From DASSFG01 sp035550375 (lineage in GTDB: Bacteria > Planctomycetota > Planctomycetia > Pirellulales > JAICIG01): 64,000 nt of DNA. The stretch is taken from NCBI GenBank assembly GCA_035550375.1, contig DASZPH010000041.1, forward strand, positions 104,366 through 168,365. Reading direction: 5' to 3'. Shown piece by piece: positions 9,924 through 18,069 of the stretch. Both the position numbers and the translations under genes were made by a program. Position 1 is the stretch's first letter, and every line of letters starts with the position of its first letter. The notes beneath the pieces were generated by a model. That model worked only from the letters and a program-made list of their open reading frames with translations, did no database searches and was not told the DNA's origin.

Positions 9924-10085
9924 TCGCGAATTCCGTGTCGCCGGGGTCGAAGGGGCTTCGGCAGCCGTCCCTATGATAAATACGTGGCGAGCTGGCGAAA
10001 CCTTGCGCGTAAAGGTAGCCCGAAAGGCCGTGAAAAGGCGACCGCCCGTCTCCGCCATCCTCGCCGCGCCGGGATCGTAACGACT

Positions 10086-10649
10086 TCACTCCAGCAGTCC
10101 GGCTAGTTCTTTTCGCAAACGTCGCATCACCCGGCACTTGGCGACGTACACCCCGTTTTCGCTGATCCCTAGTTCCCCGGCGATTTCGGCGGCCGGGCGG
10201 CCGTTCACCACGAATTCCCAGCAGGCCCTCCAGGTGGTCTCCTGGAACTCCGATCGCATGATCTTAAGCGCGGTGGCCGCCATGAACATCTGATGTTCTC
10301 GCTCCCAGCCGTTCGGGTCGTCGACCTGGTCGACCACCTTCGCCAGCCGATCTTGGTCGTGGTCGCGTGGCAGCGATTTCCGCCGCAGCCGGTCGCGCGC
10401 CTTGTTGAGCACGACGGTCCGCAACCAGCCGCGGAAGCTCTTTGTGGCGTCGTAATCGAAACGCGGCAGCTTCTCGATTAACGTGGCGAAAACATCTTGG
10501 ACCAGGTCGGCATCGTCGGGCGGACGGATGCCCGACTGACGAACCCAATGAAACAAAAGCGGGGTGTAAAGATCGACGAGGCGCCGCCAGTCGCGGTCTG
10601 TTGCTGCCTGTCGAAGCCGCTGGAGGAGGCTGACGGAAGTCGTTTGCAC
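10086..10649 (-). CDS. ECF RNA polymerase sigma factor
   Basis: Sigma-70 family protein of 187 aa if started at the GTG giving (V/M)QTTSVSLLQRL. The same frame stays open upstream to 10997, but that extension looks non-coding. Region 2 is seen as WRRLVDLYTPLLFHWVRQSG through DADLVQDVFATLIEKLP and FRGWLRTVVLNKARD. Region 4 is seen as FQETTWRACWEFVVNGRPAAEIAGELGIS in part, followed by VYVAKCRVMRRLRKEL, the recognition helix. The 'SVSLLQRLR..DWRRLVDLYTPLL' opening is typical of planctomycete ECF factors paired with kinases. The downstream neighbour is a kinase carrying an anti-sigma-like zinc motif, its likely regulator. Confidence 0.88.
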   Translation of the reverse strand: MQTTSVSLLQRLRQAATDRDWRRLVDLYTPLLFHWVRQSGIRPPDDADLVQDVFATLIEKLPRFDYDATKSFRGWLRTVVLNKARDRLRRKSLPRDHDQDRLAKVVDQVDDPNGWEREHQMFMAATALKIMRSEFQETTWRACWEFVVNGRPAAEIAGELGISENGVYVAKCRVMRRLRKELAGLLE

Positions 10650-10971
10650 AGAACGGTCGGGGTCGTGATGCGAGATCGGCCGTGGTCTGCCTGGCCCATC
10701 AAGTCCAATTGTCAGCCACAGCGATGCGAGAATCAAGCAAAGGTCAAGCTCCGGCCCGCGGCGGGCCAGCCGGTTTCCGCGCGGCCAGGTCGTCGGCGTC
10801 GATTCGTCGCCGACCATGATCGAGGCGGAACAAGCTCGTGCGGGAGATCGTCTGTCCTTTCTCACCGGCTGCGCTGAACGGAAAGGGTCGGGTTCCGGGT
10901 TCTTACACCCCATCCGAAAACCGGCGGCATGCGAGACGCCCGCACCACGATGCCGGTTCTCGGATAGGCTG
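10650..10971. other. Gene-free stretch between thiL and the sigma gene
   Basis: This is the leader of the sigma gene and the 3' flank of thiL. The sigma reading frame is open through it but shows no protein-like composition. I see no RNA gene, repeat or clear promoter. Confidence 0.4.
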
Positions 10972-11889
10972 CTAATGCAGATAACCGCGAGGCGCAAGCG
11001 GCCGCCGCGAACCGGACGCCGTGATCTGCCATAAGCCGGGCTCCTCGACGAATTGGCCCACGACCGTGAGAGGCACGCCCACCTGCTCGTCGGCTGTCAT
11101 CTGCCGAGCGACTGGCGGCGGCACGGCCAGCACCAATTCAAAATCTTCGCCGTCGCTCAAGGCGTGGTCGAGGGGCGAGACTCTGTCGCCGCGCCGTCGG
11201 GCCAGTTCGTGGGCCGCTTTCGCCACCGGCACCGCCGCGAGGTCGAGCACGGCGCCGCAGCCGCTTCTCTGGGCCAGCCGGGCCAGGTCGAGCGAGAGCC
11301 CATCGCTGACGTCCATTCCCGCGTGGAGCTCGTAGCGTTCGTGCAGGAAGAGCGCCTCGCGGACGCGCGGCTCGAAATCAAGGTGTTTCCCCAGAATGCT
11401 GCCGCCGAATTCGCCCGTGACCACCACGGCGTCGCCCGGCCGCGCGCCGTCGCGTCGCAACACGCCCCGCTCGGTGACCTGCCCGACGGCCGTGATGCTC
11501 ACCACGAGCGGACCGTCCCAGGTGTTCGTGTCGCCTCCGGCGATGGCGAGGCCGTGTCGTTCGGCCAGCGGCAGGAGTCCCTCGTAGAGCTCCGTGGCCA
11601 TTTCCAGCGCGCCGACTCGCGGCAAAGCCAGCGCCACGACGGCCGCCAGCGGTCGAGCGGCCATCGCCGCCAGGTCGCTTAAGTTGACCGCGAGCGCCTT
11701 GTGCCCGATCCGTCTTGGCGACGCTTCGCCCAGTCGGAAGTCGACCCCCTCGGTGATCAAATCGACGGTGACCACGCACTCCGGGCGCGTCCCCAGGTCG
11801 AGCACGGCCGCGTCATCGCCGATCCCCAGCTTGAGGTTGGGGTGCCCGGGCAATCGTACTCGCAGCCAGTCCAGGAACTCGGTCTCCAT
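10972..11889 (-). CDS. thiL: Thiamine-monophosphate kinase
   Basis: Phosphorylates thiamine monophosphate to thiamine diphosphate with ATP, the last step of the pathway. The ATG giving METEFLDWLR and 305 aa matches the family length; the open frame to 12009 is upstream DNA. Visible motifs are GIGDDAAVLDL (metal and ATP-binding acidic site), VTVDLITEGVDF, IGHKALAVNLSDLAAMAA, GGDTN, GDAVVVTG, MDVSDGLSLDL and LSDGEDFEL, which together are the AIR-synthase fold signature of ThiL. It is separated from the sigma gene by about 320 bp and is probably a separate transcription unit. Confidence 0.95.
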   Translation of the reverse strand: METEFLDWLRVRLPGHPNLKLGIGDDAAVLDLGTRPECVVTVDLITEGVDFRLGEASPRRIGHKALAVNLSDLAAMAARPLAAVVALALPRVGALEMATELYEGLLPLAERHGLAIAGGDTNTWDGPLVVSITAVGQVTERGVLRRDGARPGDAVVVTGEFGGSILGKHLDFEPRVREALFLHERYELHAGMDVSDGLSLDLARLAQRSGCGAVLDLAAVPVAKAAHELARRRGDRVSPLDHALSDGEDFELVLAVPPPVARQMTADEQVGVPLTVVGQFVEEPGLWQITASGSRRPLAPRGYLH

Positions 11890-11971
11890 AACGCCGACAG
11901 TAACCGCACACGGCCAGCTTGCAAAGGTTGCCGGGGCAATCACGCCAGCATTAATCCGTGTATAATTCCCC

Positions 11972-12469
11972 TTGCCTAGGTCGAGGGTTGTCAGTATTCT
12001 CCGGCTCATTTCCGTTCCGACAGTGGTTCTCGACGCTCATCAGGGTGCAAACCGGCTCACTGCCCAAGCGCGACTAGGACTCGCCGCCGCGGCGCTGAGC
12101 GTGCTTGTTCCCCTGGCTGTAGCAGCCTGGCTGCGTCCCAATCCCAACGGGTTTGGCACGCACCGGCAACTCGGGCTCCCGCCTTGCACGATCGTTTGGT
12201 TGTTTGGCTTTCGCTGCCCGTCGTGCGGCATGACCACCTCGTGGTCGCATGCCGTCCGCGGTCAGTGGTTTCAAGCGATCGGCAGCAACGCGGCCGGAAC
12301 CCTGCTGGCGGCGATGGCAATGGTGGCCGGCCCTTGGCTGCTCGTCTCGGCAACGCGGGGACGATGGCTGGTGGGCCGGCCGGGCGACCGAACCTTAGCG
12401 GTGTTCGCGGGCGCGGTGATCGTCACCGCGCTTTTTGACTGGGTCTATCGTTTGGGATTTCAGGGATGA
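11972..12469 (+). CDS. DUF2752 membrane protein
   Basis: Membrane protein with the DUF2752 signature: a CxxCGMT-type motif (FRCPSCGMTTSW) preceded and followed by hydrophobic helices (about 32-50, 100-120 and 140-158). The first in-frame start is TTG 11972. A GTG at 12023 would remove a poorly conserved N-terminus and is an equally good choice. The function of the family is unknown; the paired cysteines suggest metal or thiol chemistry in the membrane. Its stop codon overlaps the start of the next gene by four bases (ATGA), indicating translational coupling to the lipoprotein. Confidence 0.78.
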   Translation: MPRSRVVSILRLISVPTVVLDAHQGANRLTAQARLGLAAAALSVLVPLAVAAWLRPNPNGFGTHRQLGLPPCTIVWLFGFRCPSCGMTTSWSHAVRGQWFQAIGSNAAGTLLAAMAMVAGPWLLVSATRGRWLVGRPGDRTLAVFAGAVIVTALFDWVYRLGFQG

Positions 12470-13113
12470 CCGAACGACGCATGTTGAAGTACACGGTTTG
12501 GCTCGTGCTCCTCGCGGCAACGGCACTCATCACCCAGGCGGGATGCCTGAAGGCGATCACGATCGTCGGGTATCTCGTCAAGGGGACGAACGACGAGGCC
12601 GATTTCAACGGTCTGAAAGACAAAAAGGTCGCCGTCGTCTGCCGGCCGCTCGTCGAATTGAAGTACGGGGCGGGAACCGTGGTCAACGACCTGGCCGAGC
12701 GGGTTGGCCAGTTGCTCCGTCAGAACGGCAAGAAAATAAAGGTAGTCAAACAGAGCGAGGTCAATAGCTGGACCGACGAGAACCCCGACCAGGAACTGGG
12801 GGAACTGGGCGAAGGCGTCAAGGCCGACATGGTGCTCGGCATCGACCTGGAAGAGTTCAGCCTCTTCCAGGGCCAGACGCTCTATCAGGGCAAATCTCAA
12901 GTGAAGTTGACGGTGTGGGACGTGAGCAAGGGCGACATCGTCTGGTCGAAGCCCATGCGGCAGGTTGTCTGGCCGGCTCGCGGCGGCAGGCCGGCTCAAG
13001 ATGAGCCCCTACAGCAGTTCCAGCGCGAATACATCGAAGTGCTGGCGTCCGAAATCGGCAACCACTTCTACCCGCACGACCACTTCAGCCGGAACACGGA
13101 ACTCGATCCGTAA
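12466..13113 (+). CDS. Hypothetical lipoprotein
   Basis: A 215-aa protein with a signal peptide and lipobox (ITQAGC, lipidated Cys about residue 27). The mature part is mixed alpha/beta: KKVAVVCRP, a segment LAERVGQLLRQNGKKIKVVKQSEV, then GVKADMVLGIDLEEFSLFQG and VKLTVWDVSKGDIVWSKP. This layout resembles outer-membrane-associated lipoproteins of the CsgG/GNA1162 type that bind small periplasmic partners, but I cannot assign a family. It is translationally coupled to the DUF2752 gene upstream. Confidence 0.75.
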   Translation: MTERRMLKYTVWLVLLAATALITQAGCLKAITIVGYLVKGTNDEADFNGLKDKKVAVVCRPLVELKYGAGTVVNDLAERVGQLLRQNGKKIKVVKQSEVNSWTDENPDQELGELGEGVKADMVLGIDLEEFSLFQGQTLYQGKSQVKLTVWDVSKGDIVWSKPMRQVVWPARGGRPAQDEPLQQFQREYIEVLASEIGNHFYPHDHFSRNTELDP

Positions 13114-13164
13114 CAAGGCGGTTTGCGGGCAGGGAGACGCCGACGGACTCGTCGTCGCCCTTTC

Positions 13165-13425
13165 TTATTCTGCGGCCCGCAGTGTTTCCGGCAGGGTCGA
13201 GCCCAGGAACCGGTACCGGCATCTGGTCCGGTCAAAACGGTAGATGGCCATGCTGGTCGTCGGCGTCGGCTCGGTGGCGCTGTAGCCGGTCAACATGCGC
13301 TGAATCGTTTCGCTTACCGGCAGGGCGATGTTTCCGGGAGGCAAGAGGGACGCCGGTACCTCATATTGGAAACCGTCATACGGCCCCCCGACGAATTCAA
13401 CCCGCGTTCGCTCACTCGACTCCAT
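13165..13425 (-). CDS. Small conserved-type protein (GGPYDG)
   Basis: An 86-aa protein from the ATG giving MESSERTRVEF. An upstream extension of 51 codons reads through a 15-bp tandem repeat and is rejected. The core FVGGPYDGFQYEV and the C-terminal MAIYRFDRTRCRYRFLG are typical of short soluble proteins often seen in planctomycetes, with a beta-rich predicted fold. No function can be given. Confidence 0.6.
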   Translation of the reverse strand: MESSERTRVEFVGGPYDGFQYEVPASLLPPGNIALPVSETIQRMLTGYSATEPTPTTSMAIYRFDRTRCRYRFLGSTLPETLRAAE

Positions 13426-13443
13426 GGCGCTTATTCTCCGCGT

Positions 13444-13480
13444 TTCGTTCTCGCCCGTCTCGTTCTCGCCCGTCTCGTTC
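13444..13480 (+). repeat. 15-bp tandem repeat
   Basis: The unit ctcgttctcgcccgt occurs about two and a half times just upstream of the small-protein start at 13425. It would encode NETGE repeats on the minus strand if the longer start were used. Confidence 0.7.
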
Positions 13481-13620
13481 CGCCAGGTTCGACGTGGGCG
13501 CGCCTTCGCCTGGCAGCGTGGGAAGGTCGCAAGAAACGTGCCGCAATTCCTCGGTCCAGTTTGACGAGAGGACGACACACGCCGGCGCGGCAGCGGACTG
13601 CGCCTCGGAAGCTGCGGTCG

Positions 13621-14997
13621 TCATTTCCGCGTTTGGCTTTTGCCCAGTTCTTCCCACAGGTGAGCGCTCGCCTTGATGCCCCGATGAAAATCGGCCAGGC
13701 GGAATTTCTCGTTGGGACTGTGGGTGTTGTCGTCGTTCAGACCCCACCCCAAAAGCAACGTGTCGACGCCGAGCTGCTGGCGGAAGGTCGAAACGACCGG
13801 AATCGACCCCCCTTCGCGGATGTAAACCGGCGCGCGGCCGAAGCCAACCTCGACGGCCCTGGCCGCCGCCTGAACATAAGGACTGTCGAGCGGCACCACC
13901 ACGCCCGGAGCGCCGTGGAAAGCGATCAACTCCATCTTGATGCCGGGCGGCAAAAGACGCTTGAGCATCGCCTCCAGCTCGGCATGAATCTTTTTTGGAT
14001 CCTGCCGCGGCACCAGACGAAAACTGAATTTGGCGCCCGCCTTGGCGGGCAAAACGGTCTTTGAACCTTCCCCCTGGTAGCCGCTCCACAGGCCGTTGAT
14101 GTCGAAGGTCGGGCGTGCCGAGCGGCGCTCCAGTGTACTGTAGCCCACCTCGCCGGCCACGGCCGTGATTCCCAACTCGCGGCAGAACTCCTCGTCGCTG
14201 AACTTCAAGGCGGCGAACTGCCGCCGCTCCGCCTCGGTGAGCGGCTCGACGTCGTCGTAGAAAGTCGGGATTTGAACCTGACCTTCCCGGTTGATCAGGG
14301 CCGAAAGCATCTGCGTGAGGGCGTTGGCGGGGTTCATCACCCCTCCCCCGAACGTGCCGGAGTGCAAATCCTGCTTCGGGCCGGTGAGGCGCAACTCGAA
14401 GTAGGCGATGCCGCGCAATCCGTAGGTAATGGCCGGCTGATCGGGCCCGAACTGGCTGGTGTCGCTAATCACGACCACGTCGCACGCCAGCCGCTGGCGG
14501 TTGGCGGCGATGAACTGTTCCAGATGCTGGCTGCCGACCTCCTCCTCGCCTTCGATCAAGAACTTGACGTTCACCGGCAGCCGCCCCACGGCGCGCATCC
14601 AGGCTTCGACGCTTTTGACATGGGTGAGCATTTGCCCCTTGTCGTCGGTGGCGCCACGGGCGTAGAGGTTGCCGTCTCGCCGAGTCGGCTCAAACGGCGG
14701 GGAGATCCATTCATCGAGTGGGTCGGGGGGCTGCACGTCGTAGTGCCCGTAGACGAGCGCCGTCGGCGCACCCGGCGCACCGAGCCATTCGGCATAGACA
14801 ATCGGGTGCCCCGGCGTTTCGCACAGTTCGACGGACATGCCAAGGGCCTGAAATTGGCCGACGACCCAGTCCGCCGCCCGGCACACGTCGGCCCGATGGC
14901 GGCTGTCGGCGCTGACGCTTGGAATGCGCAAAAGCTCGCAGAGGTCGTTCTCAAAGGCCCCGGCCTGTTCGGCCAGGTAGTCGTCGATTTGCAGCAT
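13621..14997 (-). CDS. M20-family dipeptidase
   Basis: Zinc-dependent peptidase of 458 aa, the family's usual length. Metal and catalytic motifs are visible: YGHYDVQPPDP (H85, catalytic D87), ARGATDDKGQ (D118), and EGEEEVGS (general base and metal glutamates about 149-153). The dimerisation segment contains SGTFGGGVMNPANALTQML, and the last zinc histidine probably lies in LGWGLNDDNTHSPNE. It starts at an ATG preceded by AAGGAG. It would release amino acids from dipeptides or related substrates in the cytoplasm. No signal peptide is present. Confidence 0.93.
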   Translation of the reverse strand: MLQIDDYLAEQAGAFENDLCELLRIPSVSADSRHRADVCRAADWVVGQFQALGMSVELCETPGHPIVYAEWLGAPGAPTALVYGHYDVQPPDPLDEWISPPFEPTRRDGNLYARGATDDKGQMLTHVKSVEAWMRAVGRLPVNVKFLIEGEEEVGSQHLEQFIAANRQRLACDVVVISDTSQFGPDQPAITYGLRGIAYFELRLTGPKQDLHSGTFGGGVMNPANALTQMLSALINREGQVQIPTFYDDVEPLTEAERRQFAALKFSDEEFCRELGITAVAGEVGYSTLERRSARPTFDINGLWSGYQGEGSKTVLPAKAGAKFSFRLVPRQDPKKIHAELEAMLKRLLPPGIKMELIAFHGAPGVVVPLDSPYVQAAARAVEVGFGRAPVYIREGGSIPVVSTFRQQLGVDTLLLGWGLNDDNTHSPNEKFRLADFHRGIKASAHLWEELGKSQTRK

Positions 14998-15203
14998 AAT
15001 TGGCTCCTTTGTGGGCTATCCACTATACTGTTCGGTGGCCGATCCGACTACGCGGAGCGGTGGTCGGTCGTGCTCAAACGGTGTTGCCGGTGGCGAACGG
15101 CTTCGGGCCGACGGGGGTGAGCCGGCTGTCGGCGGTATCCTGTTTTGTGGTGCAGCTTCCCGCTGCGTAGAGACGGCCGAGACGGCCGCACCAGAAGGAG
15201 GAT

Positions 15204-15584
15204 ATGGCGTGGTTGGTCCAAGGAGTTCACGTGCCTGAATCTGTCGTCGCAGAACCGGGCGAAGTCGAAGTCGCGCCCAAAAAGAAACAGCAGCCGCGCA
15301 GCAAGCCGAAACGCCAGCCCCGCTACAACGTCGTCTTGTGGGATGACGACAAGCACACCTACGCCTACGTGATCATCATGCTTCAGGAGCTGTTTGGCCA
15401 TCCGATCGAGAAGGGCTACGAGCTGGCGAAAGAGGTCGACACGCGCGGCCGAGCCTGCGTGCTGACCACGACCAAGGAGCATGCCGAGCTGAAACGCGAC
15501 CAGATTCACGCCTACGGCAAGGACGACCTGATCGACGGCTGTCAGGGCTCGATGTGGGCCACGATCGAACCGATCGAGTCTTGA
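15204..15584 (+). CDS. clpS: ATP-dependent Clp protease adaptor ClpS
   Basis: ClpS recognises N-degron substrates and delivers them to ClpAP. The ORF is 126 aa with a strong AGGAGG ribosome-binding site. A basic, disordered N-terminal extension (KKKQQPRSKPKRQPR) precedes the core YNVVLWDDDKHTYAYVI. By eye against E. coli ClpS, the helix motif VHYQGKA reads VDTRGRA here, so the pocket histidine is replaced by D79, and the NDD of the pocket is WDDD. This suggests a variant of altered N-degron specificity. The gene is followed 13 bp later by an acetyltransferase gene. Confidence 0.92.
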   Translation: MAWLVQGVHVPESVVAEPGEVEVAPKKKQQPRSKPKRQPRYNVVLWDDDKHTYAYVIIMLQELFGHPIEKGYELAKEVDTRGRACVLTTTKEHAELKRDQIHAYGKDDLIDGCQGSMWATIEPIES

Positions 15585-15597
15585 GGCGGGGGCGGAG

Positions 15598-16077
15598 ATG
15601 GCGAACGCAAAAATCGACATCGTCGGACCGGACGAGATTCCGCTCATCGCCGAGCTTTACTGCCAGATTTACCGGCCGGCGAAGGACACGGAATTCTTCC
15701 GCCGCCGTTTCCTGGGCCGCTACAACGGGCTGCGGCTCATCGCCAGCCTCGACGAACGGCCGGTTGGCTTCTTTCTTGGTTTCGAGTTGAAGCCGAGCGT
15801 TTTCTTTTCCTGGCTCTACGGGGTGCTGCCCGACTTCCGACGCAAGGGGATCGCCTCGCAGTTGATGGACGCCGTACACACTTGGGCGGCCGAGCACGGC
15901 TACGCGTGGATCCGCTTCGAGTGCCAGAACGAGCACAGGCCGATGCTCCACCTGGCAATCGCGCGTGGCTACAACCTCGTGGGTATTCGCTGGGATCCCG
16001 ATTTGGGCACGAACCTCGTGATCTTTGAGAAGGAATTGCCACAGGAGGAATCGGCCGCCGGCGAAGAAGCGGAGTAG
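15598..16077 (+). CDS. GNAT-family N-acetyltransferase
   Basis: A 159-aa acetyl-CoA-dependent transferase. The acetyl-CoA-binding motif A is visible as VLPDFRRKGIASQLMDAV, with RRKGIA as the Q/RxxGxG/A loop, followed by a motif-B-like segment WIRFECQNEHRPMLHLAIARGYNL in part. It lies 13 bp after clpS and is probably co-transcribed. The substrate cannot be inferred, but coupling to an N-degron adaptor makes a protein N-terminus or small amine an attractive guess. Confidence 0.88.
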   Translation: MANAKIDIVGPDEIPLIAELYCQIYRPAKDTEFFRRRFLGRYNGLRLIASLDERPVGFFLGFELKPSVFFSWLYGVLPDFRRKGIASQLMDAVHTWAAEHGYAWIRFECQNEHRPMLHLAIARGYNLVGIRWDPDLGTNLVIFEKELPQEESAAGEEAE

Positions 16078-16310
16078 CCTGACGGCATGACGTCTCGGCC
16101 CGGCTCGTTCGTCTGCGTGTCCGTCCGTTTTGGAACTTCCACCCGCCCTCACCCCGGCCGACGCCCGGAGGAAGAGGGAGAAAGCGGTAGGGTGGGACGA
16201 GCGCCGCGAGTCCCACCGCAAAAACGTACGGGGGTGTAAGCAGCAAACACGAAGGCAAAATACGTCTGGGTTTTGTTCATTTGCGTGCCCGTCTGTTTTG
16301 GCGCTTCCAG

Positions 16311-16348
16311 CCGCCCTCACCCCGGCGCCCTCTCCCAAAGGGAGAGGG
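16311..16348. repeat. Dispersed palindromic repeat, family A
   Basis: CCGCCCTCACCCC followed by CCCTCTCCC-aaa-GGGAGAGGG. A decayed half copy lies at about 16141-16180. It sits 10 bp after the stop of the TPR gene (minus strand), where the hairpin may terminate transcription. Confidence 0.85.
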
Positions 16349-16357
16349 AGAAAACGA

Positions 16358-17983
16358 TCAGCGAGTATCGGGGGCGCCCGTTTTGCTTTTCAGCCGTTCC
16401 AATCGCGCGCGGACGGCGGCGCCTTGGGGATTGATCTGCAAGGCCCGCTCATAATGCTCGCGGGCCGCTTCGAGCCGCCCCGACTGCTCTTCCGCGATCC
16501 CCAGATTGTCGAGCACCAGAGGGTTGTTCGGGTCTAATTGTCGGGCGCGCTCAAAATACTCGGCTGCCTCCGCAGGGCGGCCTCTGTGTCCCATTACGAC
16601 TCCCATGTTGAAGTTGGGGGCGAAGAGCGTCGGGTCGATCTCCAGGGCTCGGAGGAACCGCCGTTCGGCTTCTTCTTCCTGCCCACGGATGAAGAGCGCT
16701 TTCCCGTAGTTGCCCTGGGCGGTGCTGCTCTCCGGCGTCAGGGCCAGGGTGTGTTCCCATAAGCGGATATCGTCGTGCCATACCTGCACCTGCCGGCTCG
16801 TCAGTTCGGCGCAGACGCATAGCGAAATGACCGCGGCGGCGGCCATCATCCATCGCAGACCGCGGCGGCCGAACGTCAGATCGTAAGCGCCCCAGCACAA
16901 CATGACCAACAGTCCGACCATGGGCAGGTACATGTAGCGATCGGCGGTCGCGTGCCGACCGAGTTGCACCAGCCCGATGACGGGCAGCAGCGTAATCAGG
17001 AACCAGAACCAGCCCATGCCCAGGTAGGGAAGCGACTTCAGCACCCGCACCACAAGCAAGGTTACGGCCAAGAGCAGTACCATCGCTCCGAGCGGCTTCC
17101 ACAAAGGCAGCTCCCCCGGATGCGGATACAGGACGACCAGGTCGACCGGCCACAACGTTTGCCAAAGGTACGTGACGTAATTCATGGGTACGATCGCCAG
17201 TCGCTGTGGCAGGGTGAGCGATCGGCCGTACTCCATGGCGCCGCTGCGCCCCTGCAGCAGCACCGACACCGCGCCGAAGGCGGCGCTGATCAAGAAGAAC
17301 GGCAGTTTCTCGGCGATGAGTCTGCCCATCGAGGTCTGGCCGGGAGCCGTCGAAGCCGCCTCGCGCCGCCAGCGGCCCAGCGGCCAGACGTCCAGCAGCA
17401 ACAGAACCAACGGCAGCGTGATGCCCATTGCTTTCGACATCAGGCTGAAGAGAAACAAGCTGACGCACAGGGCATAGCCCCATCCCTTCCCGCGGCGGGC
17501 GTAGGCTTGCCATGCCAGGATGCTCAGCAGCAGAAAGAACATGCTGAGCACGTCCTTCCGCTCGGAGATCCAGGCGACCGATTCGACGTGCAGGGGGTGC
17601 AGACCAAAAAAGGCCGCGGCGCAGGCGCTGCGGCCCGCCGCGCTCGTCAGCTTGTTCAGCAACCAAAAGACGAGCACGGTGTTGGCGACGTGGAAAGCGA
17701 GGTTCATCGCGTGGTAGCCGGCCGGATTCAGCCCGAAGAGCCGATAGTCAAGCTCCAGCGAAAGCCACGTGAGCGGGTGCCAGTTGCCCAGGTAGGTGGT
17801 GGTGAAGGCCCAGTTGACCGAGGCACGGGTCAAACCCATCCGCACGACGTTGTTCTCGTAGACGTACACGTCGTCGTCGAGATTGACAAACTCGAAATCG
17901 CTCGACAGGACGCCGATGTACGCGAAACCGGTCGCCAGCGCGAGGCCGGCAGCGATCAACAACTCTAAGATGGGTCGACGCAT
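16358..17983 (-). CDS. Multi-spanning membrane protein with C-terminal TPRs
   Basis: A 541-aa protein with an N-terminal hydrophobic helix, the acidic loop VNLDDDVYVYENN and about ten further transmembrane helices. A soluble tail of about 120 residues follows, with three TPR units (for example STAQGNYGKALFIRGQEEEAE and NPLVLDNLGIAEEQSG). The layout matches the TMTC-like / PMT-like membrane TPR proteins that are abundant in planctomycetes and are presumed glycosyltransferases using lipid-linked sugars (GT-C fold, DD motif in the first loop). The activity is inferred from topology and the acidic pair only. Confidence 0.82.
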   Translation of the reverse strand: MRRPILELLIAAGLALATGFAYIGVLSSDFEFVNLDDDVYVYENNVVRMGLTRASVNWAFTTTYLGNWHPLTWLSLELDYRLFGLNPAGYHAMNLAFHVANTVLVFWLLNKLTSAAGRSACAAAFFGLHPLHVESVAWISERKDVLSMFFLLLSILAWQAYARRGKGWGYALCVSLFLFSLMSKAMGITLPLVLLLLDVWPLGRWRREAASTAPGQTSMGRLIAEKLPFFLISAAFGAVSVLLQGRSGAMEYGRSLTLPQRLAIVPMNYVTYLWQTLWPVDLVVLYPHPGELPLWKPLGAMVLLLAVTLLVVRVLKSLPYLGMGWFWFLITLLPVIGLVQLGRHATADRYMYLPMVGLLVMLCWGAYDLTFGRRGLRWMMAAAAVISLCVCAELTSRQVQVWHDDIRLWEHTLALTPESSTAQGNYGKALFIRGQEEEAERRFLRALEIDPTLFAPNFNMGVVMGHRGRPAEAAEYFERARQLDPNNPLVLDNLGIAEEQSGRLEAAREHYERALQINPQGAAVRARLERLKSKTGAPDTR

Positions 17984-18069
17984 AGACGTGCCAACGGAGC
18001 GTGCACTAGGGCGAACGGGCAGAACCTTCCGCGACCATCCTCAACTCATGCCTGATACCGGGCCCGTTG

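Noticed and set aside
13444..13578. Longer start for the small GGPYDG protein
   Set aside because: The extra N-terminus would be encoded by a 15-bp tandem repeat (NETGE units) and is unlikely to be translated.
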